DNA from: Amycolatopsis methanolica 239
GTDB lineage: Bacteria > Actinomycetota > Actinomycetes > Mycobacteriales > Pseudonocardiaceae
Length of the DNA stretch: 64,000 bases
Direction of reading: 5' to 3'
Assembly: GCF_000739085.1 (NCBI RefSeq)
Contig: NZ_CP009110.1
Location: forward strand, 496,001 to 560,000
A model generated the notes under the pieces. That model was not told where the DNA came from. It worked only from the letters and a program-made list of their open reading frames with translations, and searched no databases. Both the position numbers and the translations under genes were made by a program. Positions 7,929 to 16,025 of the stretch are shown here, piece after piece. Position 1 is the stretch's first letter. Every line of letters starts with the position of its first letter.

Positions 7929-9707
7929 TCACCGGTAGGCCGCTGACTGGAGGCGGTACAGCTCGGCGTACTGGCCGGCGCCCACCATCAGCTCGTCGTG
8001 CGTGCCGCACTCCACCACGCGGCCCGCGTCGAGCACGTAGATCCGGTCGGCCATGCGGGTGCTGGAAAAGCGGTGCGAGATCAGCAGCGCGGCGCGCCCG
8101 CCGAGCATCGCGCGGACGTCGGCGAACAGCTCGTGCTCCGCGCGCGGGTCGAGCGCCGCGGCGGGCTCGTCCAGCACGACCAGCGACGTATCCCGGTAGA
8201 GCGCCCGCGCCAGCGCCACCCGCTGCCACTGCCCGCCGGACAGGTCGGAACCCTCGTCCAGGTCCCGGCCGAGCATCGTGTCCAGGCCGTGCGGCAACTC
8301 GCGCGTCACCCCGAGGACACCCGCGCGCCGGGCCGCGTCGTGCACCGACTCCTCGTCGCCCGGCCGGTCGCCGTCGCTGATCGTGATGTTGTCGCGCAGC
8401 GTCATCTGGTATCGCACGAAGTCCTGGAAGATCACCGTCACGGAGGCGCGGATGTCGGCGGGCGGGGCGTCCGCGCCGTCCCAGCGGCGCGTGCCGAGGT
8501 CCGGGTCGTACAGCCCGGCGACGATCTTGGCCAGCGTCGTCTTGCCGGACCCGTTCTCGCCGACCAGCGCGACCACCTCACCGGCGCCGATCTCGATGTC
8601 CACCGCGTCGACCGCGGGCCGATCCTGCTCGGGGTAGCGAAAACTGATGTCCCGCAACACGATTCCCTGCCGCAGCGGCCGCTTCTCCCCGGTAGCGGGC
8701 GACGGCGGGGCGGAGGCGACGAACCGCTCCAGGTCGGCCAGGAACGGCGCCGACTCGAGCAGCCCGCCGATCGAGGTGAACAGGGTGCCGAGCTGGCTGC
8801 TCAGCAACCGCACCGCGATCGCGGCCGCGCCCGCGGCAGGCAGGTCGATGCGGCCGCTGCGCACCAGGCCGATGATCGCCAGCAGCGCGGCCGTCAGCGA
8901 CAGCGCGACGCCGATCGTGGTGAGACCGGCGATCAGCTGCCGCCGCCGGACCTGTTGCCGCAGCTGGACGTTGATGCCGGCGTTCAGCTCGCGGTGGCGC
9001 TCGCGCAGCGGCTTCGTCGAGTGGAAGGCACGCAGCTCCGCCGCGTACGGGCGCTGGGTGAGCAGCTGCCGCAGGTAGTTGCGGCGGCGGAACAGCGGGG
9101 TCAGCCGGTGGGCGAACGCGAACTCGGTGCGGCTGGCCCACCTCGCGAGCAGCACCGCGGGCAGCCCGGCGGCGAGCAGGATCGGCACCAGCAGCGGTTC
9201 GACGCCGATCAGCACCGCCGACATCGTGACCACGCCCAGCAGGCTGCCGGTAAGGCCGAGCAGCGCGGTGGTCACCGCGAACGGCCGGGTGAGCGCGTTC
9301 TGCTGGACGCGTTCCAGTGACGTGGCGAAGCCGGCGGACTCGTAGGTGACCAGGTCCGCGCGCGCCGTGGTGTCCAGCACCCGGTCCCACACCCGCTGCG
9401 ACACGCGCTCGCCGAGCAGCCGGTGCTGCTGGGTCTGCAGGGCGCCGACCGAGCCGGTCAGCGCCGTCATGAACGCCAGCGCCAGCAACGAAACGGTGAG
9501 GCCGAAGCGCGCGCTCTCCGGTTGCAGCAACGCGTCGAAGGTGAGCTTGCTCGCCGCGACCACGCCGAGCGCGCCGACGGCGCCGACGATCTGGTAGATC
9601 GCCGCGGTCACGGTGCCGAACCGGTCGGCCGCGGCGACCTCGCGCGTCGCGGCCGCGATCAGCCGTGGCGTGGCCGCCGAAGCCCGCGCGATGCTTGTGA
9701 TCCCCAC
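7929..9707 (-). CDS. ABC exporter with fused ATPase domain (lasso peptide D protein)
   Basis: 592 residues from a GTG at 9707. The frame stays open to 9809, but those 34 codons have AT-rich third positions and look like intergenic promoter DNA. The N-terminal ~330 residues hold about six membrane helices. The C-terminal domain has Walker A GENGSGKTT, Q-loop IFQDF, signature SDLSGGQWQR and Walker B VVLDEPAAALD. This is a homodimeric half-transporter, likely for export and self-immunity of the lasso products. It lies between the processing genes and the precursors and is transcribed against them, so its promoter region (9708-9875) is shared with precursor A1. Confidence 0.88.
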   Translation of the reverse strand: MGITSIARASAATPRLIAAATREVAAADRFGTVTAAIYQIVGAVGALGVVAASKLTFDALLQPESARFGLTVSLLALAFMTALTGSVGALQTQQHRLLGERVSQRVWDRVLDTTARADLVTYESAGFATSLERVQQNALTRPFAVTTALLGLTGSLLGVVTMSAVLIGVEPLLVPILLAAGLPAVLLARWASRTEFAFAHRLTPLFRRRNYLRQLLTQRPYAAELRAFHSTKPLRERHRELNAGINVQLRQQVRRRQLIAGLTTIGVALSLTAALLAIIGLVRSGRIDLPAAGAAAIAVRLLSSQLGTLFTSIGGLLESAPFLADLERFVASAPPSPATGEKRPLRQGIVLRDISFRYPEQDRPAVDAVDIEIGAGEVVALVGENGSGKTTLAKIVAGLYDPDLGTRRWDGADAPPADIRASVTVIFQDFVRYQMTLRDNITISDGDRPGDEESVHDAARRAGVLGVTRELPHGLDTMLGRDLDEGSDLSGGQWQRVALARALYRDTSLVVLDEPAAALDPRAEHELFADVRAMLGGRAALLISHRFSSTRMADRIYVLDAGRVVECGTHDELMVGAGQYAELYRLQSAAYR

Positions 9708-9802
9708 CGTCGAATGGTACCGCCGGGAAAGCGTATTCCAAGAATTGTGGCGGTACCGGTTGGACAACGTCACCAGCACATTCGGCGAGTGGTTGTAACG
9801 GC

Positions 9803-9871
9803 TTGACACATTTCGGCGAATCCCGATCGAGGTCCTTGGGTTCTCGCTCGTCGACGATTAACGGAAAGGAG
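9803..9871 (+). promoter_or_regulatory. Probable promoter region and strong ribosome site of the precursor genes
   Basis: The AT-richer gap between the divergent exporter and precursor A1 contains a perfect -35 consensus TTGACA at 9803-9808. No convincing -10 lies 16-18 bases downstream (ATCGAG or GATCGA), so a promoter here is only tentative. The ribosome site AAAGGAG at 9865-9871 is strong and sits five bases before the A1 ATG. Confidence 0.35.
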
Positions 9872-9875
9872 TGAC

Positions 9876-10013
9876 ATGAAGAAAGAGTACGCCGCCCCGG
9901 ACATCGAGGACATCGGCTCGTTGTCCGAGCTCACGCTCGGTCAGTCGTCGGGAAGCCGACTCGACGCCGATTTCGCCGCCGGCACCATCTTCGGAGACCT
10001 GACCTTTTCATGA
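9876..10013 (+). CDS. Lasso peptide precursor A1
   Basis: 45 residues, with the ribosome site AAAGGAG upstream. The leader has the RRE-binding motif YAAPDI at residues 5-10. A conserved Thr at position 20 is the penultimate leader residue, so cleavage after LTL gives a core starting at Gly22. The core is 24 residues, begins GQSSGSRLD and ends GDLTFS. Gly1 to Asp9 would form a 9-residue macrolactam ring with a 15-residue tail, with bulky Phe residues available as plugs. There are no cysteines. The C-terminal Ser is the likely target of the HprK-like kinase. The core boundaries follow family rules and have not been shown experimentally. Confidence 0.88.
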   Translation: MKKEYAAPDIEDIGSLSELTLGQSSGSRLDADFAAGTIFGDLTFS

Positions 10014-10057
10014 CCCCGGTTTTCCCGTTCCTGCCAGCGGCGGGGGGAGGTGAACAC

Positions 10058-10198
10058 ATGCGCGAGCCCTACACCACCCCGGAAATCACCCTGTTGGGTT
10101 CGGTGACGGACTTGACACAGGCGAACCTGTTTGGTTCTTCGCCGGACAACCTCACGTGGGCGATCCCGATTCTGGGCGACAACGACGCCTACTCGTGA
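10058..10198 (+). CDS. Lasso peptide precursor A2
   Basis: 46 residues from ATG 10058, which has GGGGGGAGG upstream; an in-frame ATG at 10010 overlaps the A1 stop and is less likely. The leader has YTTPEI at residues 5-10 and Thr at 20, so the core starts at Ala22. The core is 25 residues, begins ANLFGSSPD and ends LGDNDAYS. Ala1 would close on Asp9. An Ala first residue is less common than Gly. Apart from the leader motif, the 9-residue ring size and the C-terminal Ser, the core is unrelated to A1, so the two products would differ. Confidence 0.87.
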   Translation: MREPYTTPEITLLGSVTDLTQANLFGSSPDNLTWAIPILGDNDAYS

Positions 10199-10286
10199 TG
10201 CGTTTCCCGGTCACGGGGCCGGCGGTCGGCCGCCGGTCCCGTGACCACCTGTCCCCGTCCGCCGACTGTCCGGAAGTGAGCACCCG

Positions 10287-11417
10287 GTGGCGCTGTACAC
10301 AATGGACCGACTGGAGATCGCGGGTGGCTGGATCAACGGGTACGACCTCATCCCGCTGCCGCTGGGCGATCCCGGCGAGCCGCGGCGGGTGCTGGACCGG
10401 ATCCTGCTCGGCCACCTGAACCGCACGCCATGCCTGGTCGCCTTTTCCGGTGGCCGGGACTCCTCAGGGTTGCTGGCCGCGGCGGTGGCGCTGGCGCGAC
10501 GCGAAGGGCTGCCGCTGCCGGTGCCGATAACGCTGCGTTATCCGGCCGCGCCCGAGTCGGACGAGACCGCGTGGCAGGACGCCGTGCTCACGCACCTCGG
10601 CGTCACCGAACGGATCGCGCTGACCGTGGACGACGAGCACGACCCGGTCGGGCCGGTCGCGACCGCGGTGTTGCGGCGGCACGGGCTGGTGTGGCCGCCG
10701 AACTTCGCGCCGACCTGGCGGATGATGGACGCGGCGCGCGGCGGGGTGTTGCTGACCGGCGAGGGCGGCGACGAGGTGTTCGGGCTGAAGCGGATCACGC
10801 CGTTGACGAAGGTGCTCAAGGCGCGGGGCCGGGTGCGGGCGAGCGTGTTCCCGGACGCGGTGCGTGCGCTGGCGCCGGCGCGGGTGCGGCGGCGGGCGGC
10901 GCTGCGCAACCGGCACCAGCGGCCGTGGCTGCGGCCTGTCGCGGCGGAGTTGCTCGCCGAACGGGACGCGGCGGACGCGGCGGCGTATGAGCTGCACGCC
11001 GGCCGCCATGCGTGGCAGTTCACGACGCGGCGGTGCGCGCGGCTGGGTTACCAGAGCGTGCGCACGCTGGGGTCCGAACTGGACTGCCGGTACGTGCAGA
11101 CGTTCGCGGAGCCGGATTTCGTGGCGGCGATCGCGCGGGCCGCCGGGTTCTGGGGCTGGAGCGGACGGACGGCCACGATGCGCGACGTGTTCGGCGACTT
11201 GCTGCCCCGGGAGGTCCTGGAACGCAGGACGAAGGCGACCTTCACGGGCGCGGTGTTCACCGAACGGACGCGGGCGTTCGCGCGGGAGTGGACCGGCCGT
11301 GGGGTGGACCACGAGCTGGTGGACGCGCAGGCGTTGCGGGATGGGTGGCTGTCGCCGGGGCCGCCCGCGCCGTCGATGACGTTGCTGCAGCAGGCCTGGC
11401 TGGCGACGGCCCGGTAG
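10287..11417 (+). CDS. Second lasso peptide macrolactam synthetase C2
   Basis: 376 residues from GTG 10287, with GGAAG about ten bases upstream; ATG 10302 is an alternative. PP-loop SGGRDSS is at 54-60 and VLLTGEGGDEVFGLKR follows. It lacks the glutaminase domain, like C1. The end MTLLQQAWLATAR matches the C1 tail. It lies 88 bases after precursor A2. A locus with two precursors and two cyclases suggests that each cyclase is matched to one precursor (C2 with A2 or A1), but the sequence does not say which. No second B1 or B2 gene is present. Confidence 0.89.
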   Translation: MALYTMDRLEIAGGWINGYDLIPLPLGDPGEPRRVLDRILLGHLNRTPCLVAFSGGRDSSGLLAAAVALARREGLPLPVPITLRYPAAPESDETAWQDAVLTHLGVTERIALTVDDEHDPVGPVATAVLRRHGLVWPPNFAPTWRMMDAARGGVLLTGEGGDEVFGLKRITPLTKVLKARGRVRASVFPDAVRALAPARVRRRAALRNRHQRPWLRPVAAELLAERDAADAAAYELHAGRHAWQFTTRRCARLGYQSVRTLGSELDCRYVQTFAEPDFVAAIARAAGFWGWSGRTATMRDVFGDLLPREVLERRTKATFTGAVFTERTRAFAREWTGRGVDHELVDAQALRDGWLSPGPPAPSMTLLQQAWLATAR

Positions 11418-11640
11418 GTGGTCCGGGTGCGCCGGGCCGCGGGTCCTGCTGTGGCGTTGCCGCAGCGGGCTTGGCTCGCGACGGTCCGTCAGGTGGTGCC
11501 GGTGAGGGCGCGGCTGGTGCTGGGGGCCGGCGTTCCCGCGGGAGTGGACCGGCTGCCGGCCACGGGTCCTGCTCTGGCGTTGCCGCAGCGGGTCTGGCTG
11601 GCCACCGCCCCGTGGGTGGTATCGACAAGTCCTGGTTGTC
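11418..11640 (+). repeat. Two decayed copies of the cyclase 3' end
   Basis: The end of C2 (11379 onward, encoding LLQQAWLATAR) recurs in degenerate form at about 11454 (LPQRAWLATVR) and 11578 (LPQRVWLATAP). The two downstream copies share an almost identical stretch starting GGTCCTGCT and lie about 124 bases apart. Just before the last copy, GCGGGAGTGGACCGGC matches the C2 codons for REWTG. These look like scars of further cyclase genes that were duplicated and then deleted. No open gene remains. Confidence 0.6.
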
Positions 11641-11668
11641 CGCACCACGCGCGGATCATGCTGGGGAC

Positions 11669-12351
11669 GTGGAACGGAACGAACTCGCGGACTTCCTCCG
11701 GCGTCGCCGGGCGCTGCTCCAGCCTGCGGACGTCGGGGTGCCGTCGGGCGGGCGGTGCCGGACTCCGGGGCTCCGCCGCTTCGAGGTCGCCCAGCTCGCC
11801 GGCATGTCGCCGGACTACTACGCCCGCCTCGAGCAGGGCCGCGGCCCGCGTCCGTCGGCCGCCGCGCTCACCGCGCTGACCCGCGCGCTGCGGCTGACCG
11901 TCGACGAACGCGGCCACCTCTTCCGGCTCGCCGGCCACCAGGCCCCGCCCCGCACCGGCGGTGACGAGCACGTCAGCCGCGGCCTCCTCCGGCTGCTGGA
12001 CGGGCTCACGGGCCTGCCCGCGCTGATCGCCACGGACCTGAACGTCGTGCTCGCCCAGAACGCGATGGCCGACGCGCTGCTGGGTGAGCGGTCCCGCTTC
12101 CGGGGCCTGGCCCGAAGCTGCACCTACCGGTGGTTCACCGACCCGGCGATGCGCGAGCGCCACCCCGCCGAGGACCACGACCACGAAAGCCGCGCCCAGG
12201 TCGACGACCTGCGCGCCACCCTCGCGGCCCGCCCGAGCGATCCGGCGGCCCGCGAACTGGTCGAGCCGCGCCGGGCAGCGCCGCGGTGTCCCAGCTGGAG
12301 CTGCTTTCCGTGCTCGGCCAGGAGACGTTCACCACCCGAGGAGAAGCATGA
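11669..12351 (+). pseudogene. MmyB-like XRE transcriptional regulator, internally deleted and frameshifted
   Basis: It starts at GTG 11669 with an intact XRE helix-turn-helix (RRFEVAQLAGMSPDYYARLEQ, about residues 35-54). The start of the MmyB-type ligand domain follows (LIATDLNVVLAQNAMADALLG, YRWFTDPAMRERH). After AARELV at about 12260 the frame loses similarity. The typical C-terminal end resumes in another frame as APGSAAVSQLELLSVLG and stops at 12351. Roughly 60 residues, including the conserved RHPxxG part, seem deleted. The remnant stop overlaps the next ATG (ATGA), so the pair was once coupled. It probably regulated the next gene. Confidence 0.7.
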
Positions 12352-13276
12352 CCTCCCACCGGATCGCCGCCCTGCTCACCGCCGCCCTCCTCACCGTGGG
12401 CGTCCCGGCGAGCGCGGACACCGGCGGCACCCGCCTGGCCGACGTGCGCGTGCTCGCCCACTTCGACCGGGCCGTGGGCAGGCCGCCGAGAGCATCGCGC
12501 CGGAGCCCGGCGGCGGTGCGGTCGTCGGCATGATCCCCGCCCGGCAGGTGGTGCGGGTCGCGCCGGACGGAGCCGTCCGGGTGCTCGTCACGATGCCGCT
12601 CCCGCCGGACGGCGGCGGGACGACGCCGGTCGTCGGGACCCCCGTGGTCACCGGGGTGGCCCGCTCGGACCGCGGCGACGTGTACTTCCTCTACTCCGCG
12701 GGACAGGGCGGGCTGACCGGGACCTGGCAGGTCCGCGCCGGGACTCCCCGGCTCGTCGTGCCGCTCCCCGCCGACGCCATGCCGAACGCCCTGGTCATCG
12801 ACGGCGACCGCTTCCTGGTGACCGACTCCGCGGGCGGGCGCATCTGGCAGGCCCCGCTGCGTGGCGGCGCGGCAACCGTGTGGTCGGCGGGCCCGGCACT
12901 GGCGCCGGACGGCTTCTTCGGCGCGAACGGCCTGAAGGTCCACGACGGCGCCGTGTGGGCGAGCAACTACGACCGGGGCACCATCGTCCGCATCCCGCTG
13001 ACCGGCGGCCCCGCCGAGGTCCGGGCCACGGGCCTGGCCGGCGTCGACGACTTCGACTTCACCGGCCGGGGCGACGAGATCCTCGCCGCGATCAACCAGG
13101 ACAGCAAGCTCGTGCGAGTGGGCGCGGACGGCTCCCGGGAAACCCTGCTCGACGCCGGGGACGGCATGCAGGGCACCACCGCCGTCGCGGTCCGGGGGAG
13201 CCGGGTCTACGTGGCCAACGGCGCCAACCTGGTGGGCGACGACTCGAACCTGCTGGTCGCGCGGCTGCGGCGCTGA
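12348..13276 (+). pseudogene. Secreted SMP-30-like beta-propeller protein with a frameshift
   Basis: An ATG at 12348 with GAGGAG upstream begins a clear signal peptide (IAALLTAALLTVGVPASA) and then LADVRVLAHFDRAVG. At about 12475-12480 the frame shifts. The rest (QAAESIAPEPGGGAVVG onward to ARLRR) continues one frame over to the stop at 13276. One missing base (GGC-AGG where GGC-CAG is expected) explains it. The body has repeated propeller-like strands (for example GDVYFLYSAGQGG, DGAVWASNYDRGTIVRIPL), as in SMP-30 or sugar-lactone hydrolase-like exported proteins. It is either a pseudogene or an assembly error. Confidence 0.65.
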
Positions 13277-13279
13277 CCA

Positions 13280-14407
13280 TCAGCGCGTCCCGGTCGGCGA
13301 GCCCTTCCGCACCTCACGCAGCGCGTAGGTGAAGCGGCTCAACGGGTTCCGGTGCCGGTCCGCCGTGTAGTCCGCGTCGGGGAAGACCAGTGCGCGCAGA
13401 TATGCCGGCTTGTCGCGCCACGGCAGGACCCGCAGGGTGGCCACGGCCTGCGCCGCGAACGTCTTGTCCGGCGTCGTGTGCAACCCCAGCCACGACTCGT
13501 CCCGCGGCGACGGCACGTAGGCCACCGCCCAGCGCGCCAGCGGGCCGGGGACCTTGATCCCGAGCAGGCGCACCGTGTCGGCCACCGCGGCGGCGACCAC
13601 GGCCTCCGCGCCCCACGACCCGGCCAGCGCCAGCACCGGCCCCGGATCCACCACCCGCAGCATCTCCGCCACGTCCCGCAGCGACCCGAGCCGCAGCGGC
13701 CAGTCGCCGAGGGCCGCGTGGTAGCAGGCGTGCAGGAACCGGTTCGGCGGCGACAACGCCCGCACCGCGCGCCCGCCGATGAAGAACTCCTGCCCGGCGT
13801 CCCACACCGCGTCCAGGTCGACCCGCCGCCCCCACGGCCCGAGCACGAAGGTGCGGTGCAGGTCCAGCTCGTACCCGGCGGGCGGGCGCAACGTCATGCC
13901 CTTGTCGAAGCGCCGGTCGAACCCCGGCCGCGGCTCGGCGAGCGTGCGCTGGAACCCGGCCGTCGCCAGCACCGCGACGGTCCGGTCGATGTCCGCCGCA
14001 CGCACCATCACGTCCAGGTCGTTGAAGGACCGCAGCGCCGGATCGGGGTAGTCCAGGTGTGCCACCGCCGTGCCCTTGAGCACCCGCGCCTCGATGCCCG
14101 CCCCGCCCAGCAGGTCCAGGATCCGCAGGAGCTCGTGCTCCAGCACCAGCACGCGCATCTGGTTGGTGGCGTGCGCGGAATTCACCTCGCGCGCCTGCTC
14201 AGCCGTCGCCGGGAACGCGCCCGCGGTGATCGCCGCGGTCAGCAACCCCGTCATCCGGTGCTTCCGCGCCGCCGCGAGCAGCCCCGGCCACTCCTCAGCG
14301 GTCTCCGGTTCCGCGGGGAACGCCCGGTCGCTCCCCGGCAGCCGGTACGCTGCCGCGGCGAGCAGCGCCGCCGGGTACTCGCTCTCCGCGCACAACCTGC
14401 GTCCCAT
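13280..14407 (-). CDS. Nucleotidyltransferase-like protein associated with lasso loci
   Basis: 375 residues, starting at an ATG with GGAGGGGC upstream. The core of a nucleotidyltransferase fold is seen as ARVLKGTAVAHLDYPDPALRS followed by FNDLDVMVR (the DxD pair) near residues 115-145, then YELDLHRTF. This family (NTP_transf_5-like) recurs next to HprK-like kinases in lasso-peptide loci, so it may modify the precursors, perhaps after phosphorylation; that is inference. It is on the opposite strand to the precursors and lies 12 bases downstream of the secreted beta-helix gene, so the two are probably co-transcribed. Confidence 0.75.
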   Translation of the reverse strand: MGRRLCAESEYPAALLAAAAYRLPGSDRAFPAEPETAEEWPGLLAAARKHRMTGLLTAAITAGAFPATAEQAREVNSAHATNQMRVLVLEHELLRILDLLGGAGIEARVLKGTAVAHLDYPDPALRSFNDLDVMVRAADIDRTVAVLATAGFQRTLAEPRPGFDRRFDKGMTLRPPAGYELDLHRTFVLGPWGRRVDLDAVWDAGQEFFIGGRAVRALSPPNRFLHACYHAALGDWPLRLGSLRDVAEMLRVVDPGPVLALAGSWGAEAVVAAAVADTVRLLGIKVPGPLARWAVAYVPSPRDESWLGLHTTPDKTFAAQAVATLRVLPWRDKPAYLRALVFPDADYTADRHRNPLSRFTYALREVRKGSPTGTR

Positions 14408-14419
14408 CCGCCCCTCCGC

Positions 14420-15967
14420 TCATCTGCCCGGGCGGCCGTCGAACGTGCTGCCCGCGTCCTGGTGGTACGGCGCCCCGGTCCACCGCGGGACCGGCACCGT
14501 CGTGCTCATGTCCGGGACCGTGAACCGCCACGGCCCGGTGTAGGTGTTGTCGTGCCAGCGGTTGCCCGCCGCGAACACGATGTGCCGCTGGATCACGTCG
14601 CCCTGGTACGGCGACCAGTCCGGCGAGCTGCCGTAGTTGGACAGCAGCGCCATCCGCCCGCAGAACTCGACCGGGCAGCCGCCGTCGACCGCGGCCGGGT
14701 CGAACCGGAAGGTGTTGCCGTGGATCTCCAGGTCCGAGGTCCACCACCGGCAGTCGGTGTACAGCGGCTCGCGGGCGATCGCGGGCGGCGAGCAGGCCGA
14801 GGTGTTCTCCGGGCCGACGATCAGCGTGCAGTCGGAGGTGGTCGACGCGGACGAGTTGCAGAACCGGTCCGCGTTGGCCCACGCCACGACGCCGCCCCAG
14901 TTGTTCTCCAGCAGGTTCCCGGTGACCTCGATCTTCGCGGTGCGGGCCGGGATCCGCGCGTCGCCGTCGGCCTCGGACAGGTAGATCGCGCCGGTCGGGA
15001 ACGGGTCGCGCTCATCGGCGAATTCGCGGCCGGTGCGCCACGCGTTGTCCCGCAACGTGTTGCCGCGGATCACCGCGTTGTAGGAGATCTCGTAGAAGAT
15101 GCCGGTGCCGTCGTTGTCCTCGATGAGGTTGTCCTCGATGAGGAAGTCGTTGTTGTTGGTGTCGGCCCACACGGCGGTGCCGTGGTTGCCGTGGATCCAG
15201 TTGTTCCGCACGTCCGCGCCGTTGACCGCCCAGAACTTCATCGCGCCGGTGCAGCCGCACCCGGGCAGCTGCGCCTCCCAGTCCTCGGTGTTGTTGCCGG
15301 TGAACTCGTTGCCCTCGACGACGAGACCGGTGATGCGGTTGCCGGACTGGTAGGCGTTGAGGCCGTACTGGCCGTTGTCGGCCAGGCAGTTCCCGGCGAT
15401 GCGGTTGCGCGCGCCCGCCATCAGCGCCGCGCCGCGGTTGCGGGTCAGGGTGTTGTGCTCGACGGTCCAGCCGTCGCCGGAGTCGTGGTTCACCACGCCC
15501 TCGTCGCGGGGCGCGGCGAAGTTGCGGATCGTCAGGTGCCGGATCGTGACGCCGGTGGCGCGGCCGGTGATGGCGTACCGGTTGTCGCGGTTGCCGTCCA
15601 GCACCGCGCCGGGCCCGCCGAGCAGCGTCGCGCCCGCGCCGGGGGCGATCTGTGAGTACTCGCCGGGCGCGAGCGTGTGGACGCCGGGCGCGAACCAGTA
15701 CGTCGCGCCCGGCGTGCTGAAGTCGAAGCCCGCGTTGCTGCCGGCCGGGACGACCACCGCGCCGGGCGGTGGCGAAGCAGGGCCGGTCAGCGCCGGGCTG
15801 CCGCAGACGGCGGCGGGCGGCGCTGGGGGAGCGGCGGGGGCGCCCTGCACGGTCGGAACCACGGCCGGCGGGCCGGGATCGGGCGCGACGGCCGCGACGA
15901 CGCCGGCGAGTGCGAGGACGCCGGCGGCCCCGAGCGCGAGCGGGATCGCCCGGCTCCTCGTGGTCAT
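14420..15967 (-). CDS. Secreted right-handed parallel beta-helix protein (copy 1)
   Basis: 515 residues. An Arg-containing N-terminus leads into a hydrophobic segment (IPLALGAAGVLALAGVVAAV), then a Pro/Ala-rich linker. The body is a ladder of repeated coils such as ITGLVVEGNEFTGNN, DVRNNWIHGNHGTAVW and FLIEDNLIEDNDGTGIFY, the signature of right-handed beta-helix (pectate-lyase-like) folds. Cysteine pairs such as GCGCTG may form disulfides. A paralogue at 23741-25255 shares DTNNNDFLIE, LLSNYGSSPDWSPYQGDVI and DAGSTF. It likely binds, cuts or epimerises an extracellular polysaccharide; no catalytic residue can be assigned. Confidence 0.82.
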   Translation of the reverse strand: MTTRSRAIPLALGAAGVLALAGVVAAVAPDPGPPAVVPTVQGAPAAPPAPPAAVCGSPALTGPASPPPGAVVVPAGSNAGFDFSTPGATYWFAPGVHTLAPGEYSQIAPGAGATLLGGPGAVLDGNRDNRYAITGRATGVTIRHLTIRNFAAPRDEGVVNHDSGDGWTVEHNTLTRNRGAALMAGARNRIAGNCLADNGQYGLNAYQSGNRITGLVVEGNEFTGNNTEDWEAQLPGCGCTGAMKFWAVNGADVRNNWIHGNHGTAVWADTNNNDFLIEDNLIEDNDGTGIFYEISYNAVIRGNTLRDNAWRTGREFADERDPFPTGAIYLSEADGDARIPARTAKIEVTGNLLENNWGGVVAWANADRFCNSSASTTSDCTLIVGPENTSACSPPAIAREPLYTDCRWWTSDLEIHGNTFRFDPAAVDGGCPVEFCGRMALLSNYGSSPDWSPYQGDVIQRHIVFAAGNRWHDNTYTGPWRFTVPDMSTTVPVPRWTGAPYHQDAGSTFDGRPGR

Positions 15968-16025
15968 CCCCGCCCCCGTCCGTCAAGGTGTTCGTCTACG
16001 GAAGTCGTCGGGGCGAAAAGCGCCG

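Noticed and set aside
9708..9809. Extension of the ABC exporter upstream of 9707
   Set aside because: AT-rich third positions and no ribosome site; the region holds the precursor promoter instead.
10010..10057. Longer form of precursor A2 starting at ATG 10010
   Set aside because: The extra 16 residues are unlike a lasso leader, and ATG 10058 has a much better ribosome site with the YxxP motif at the usual distance.
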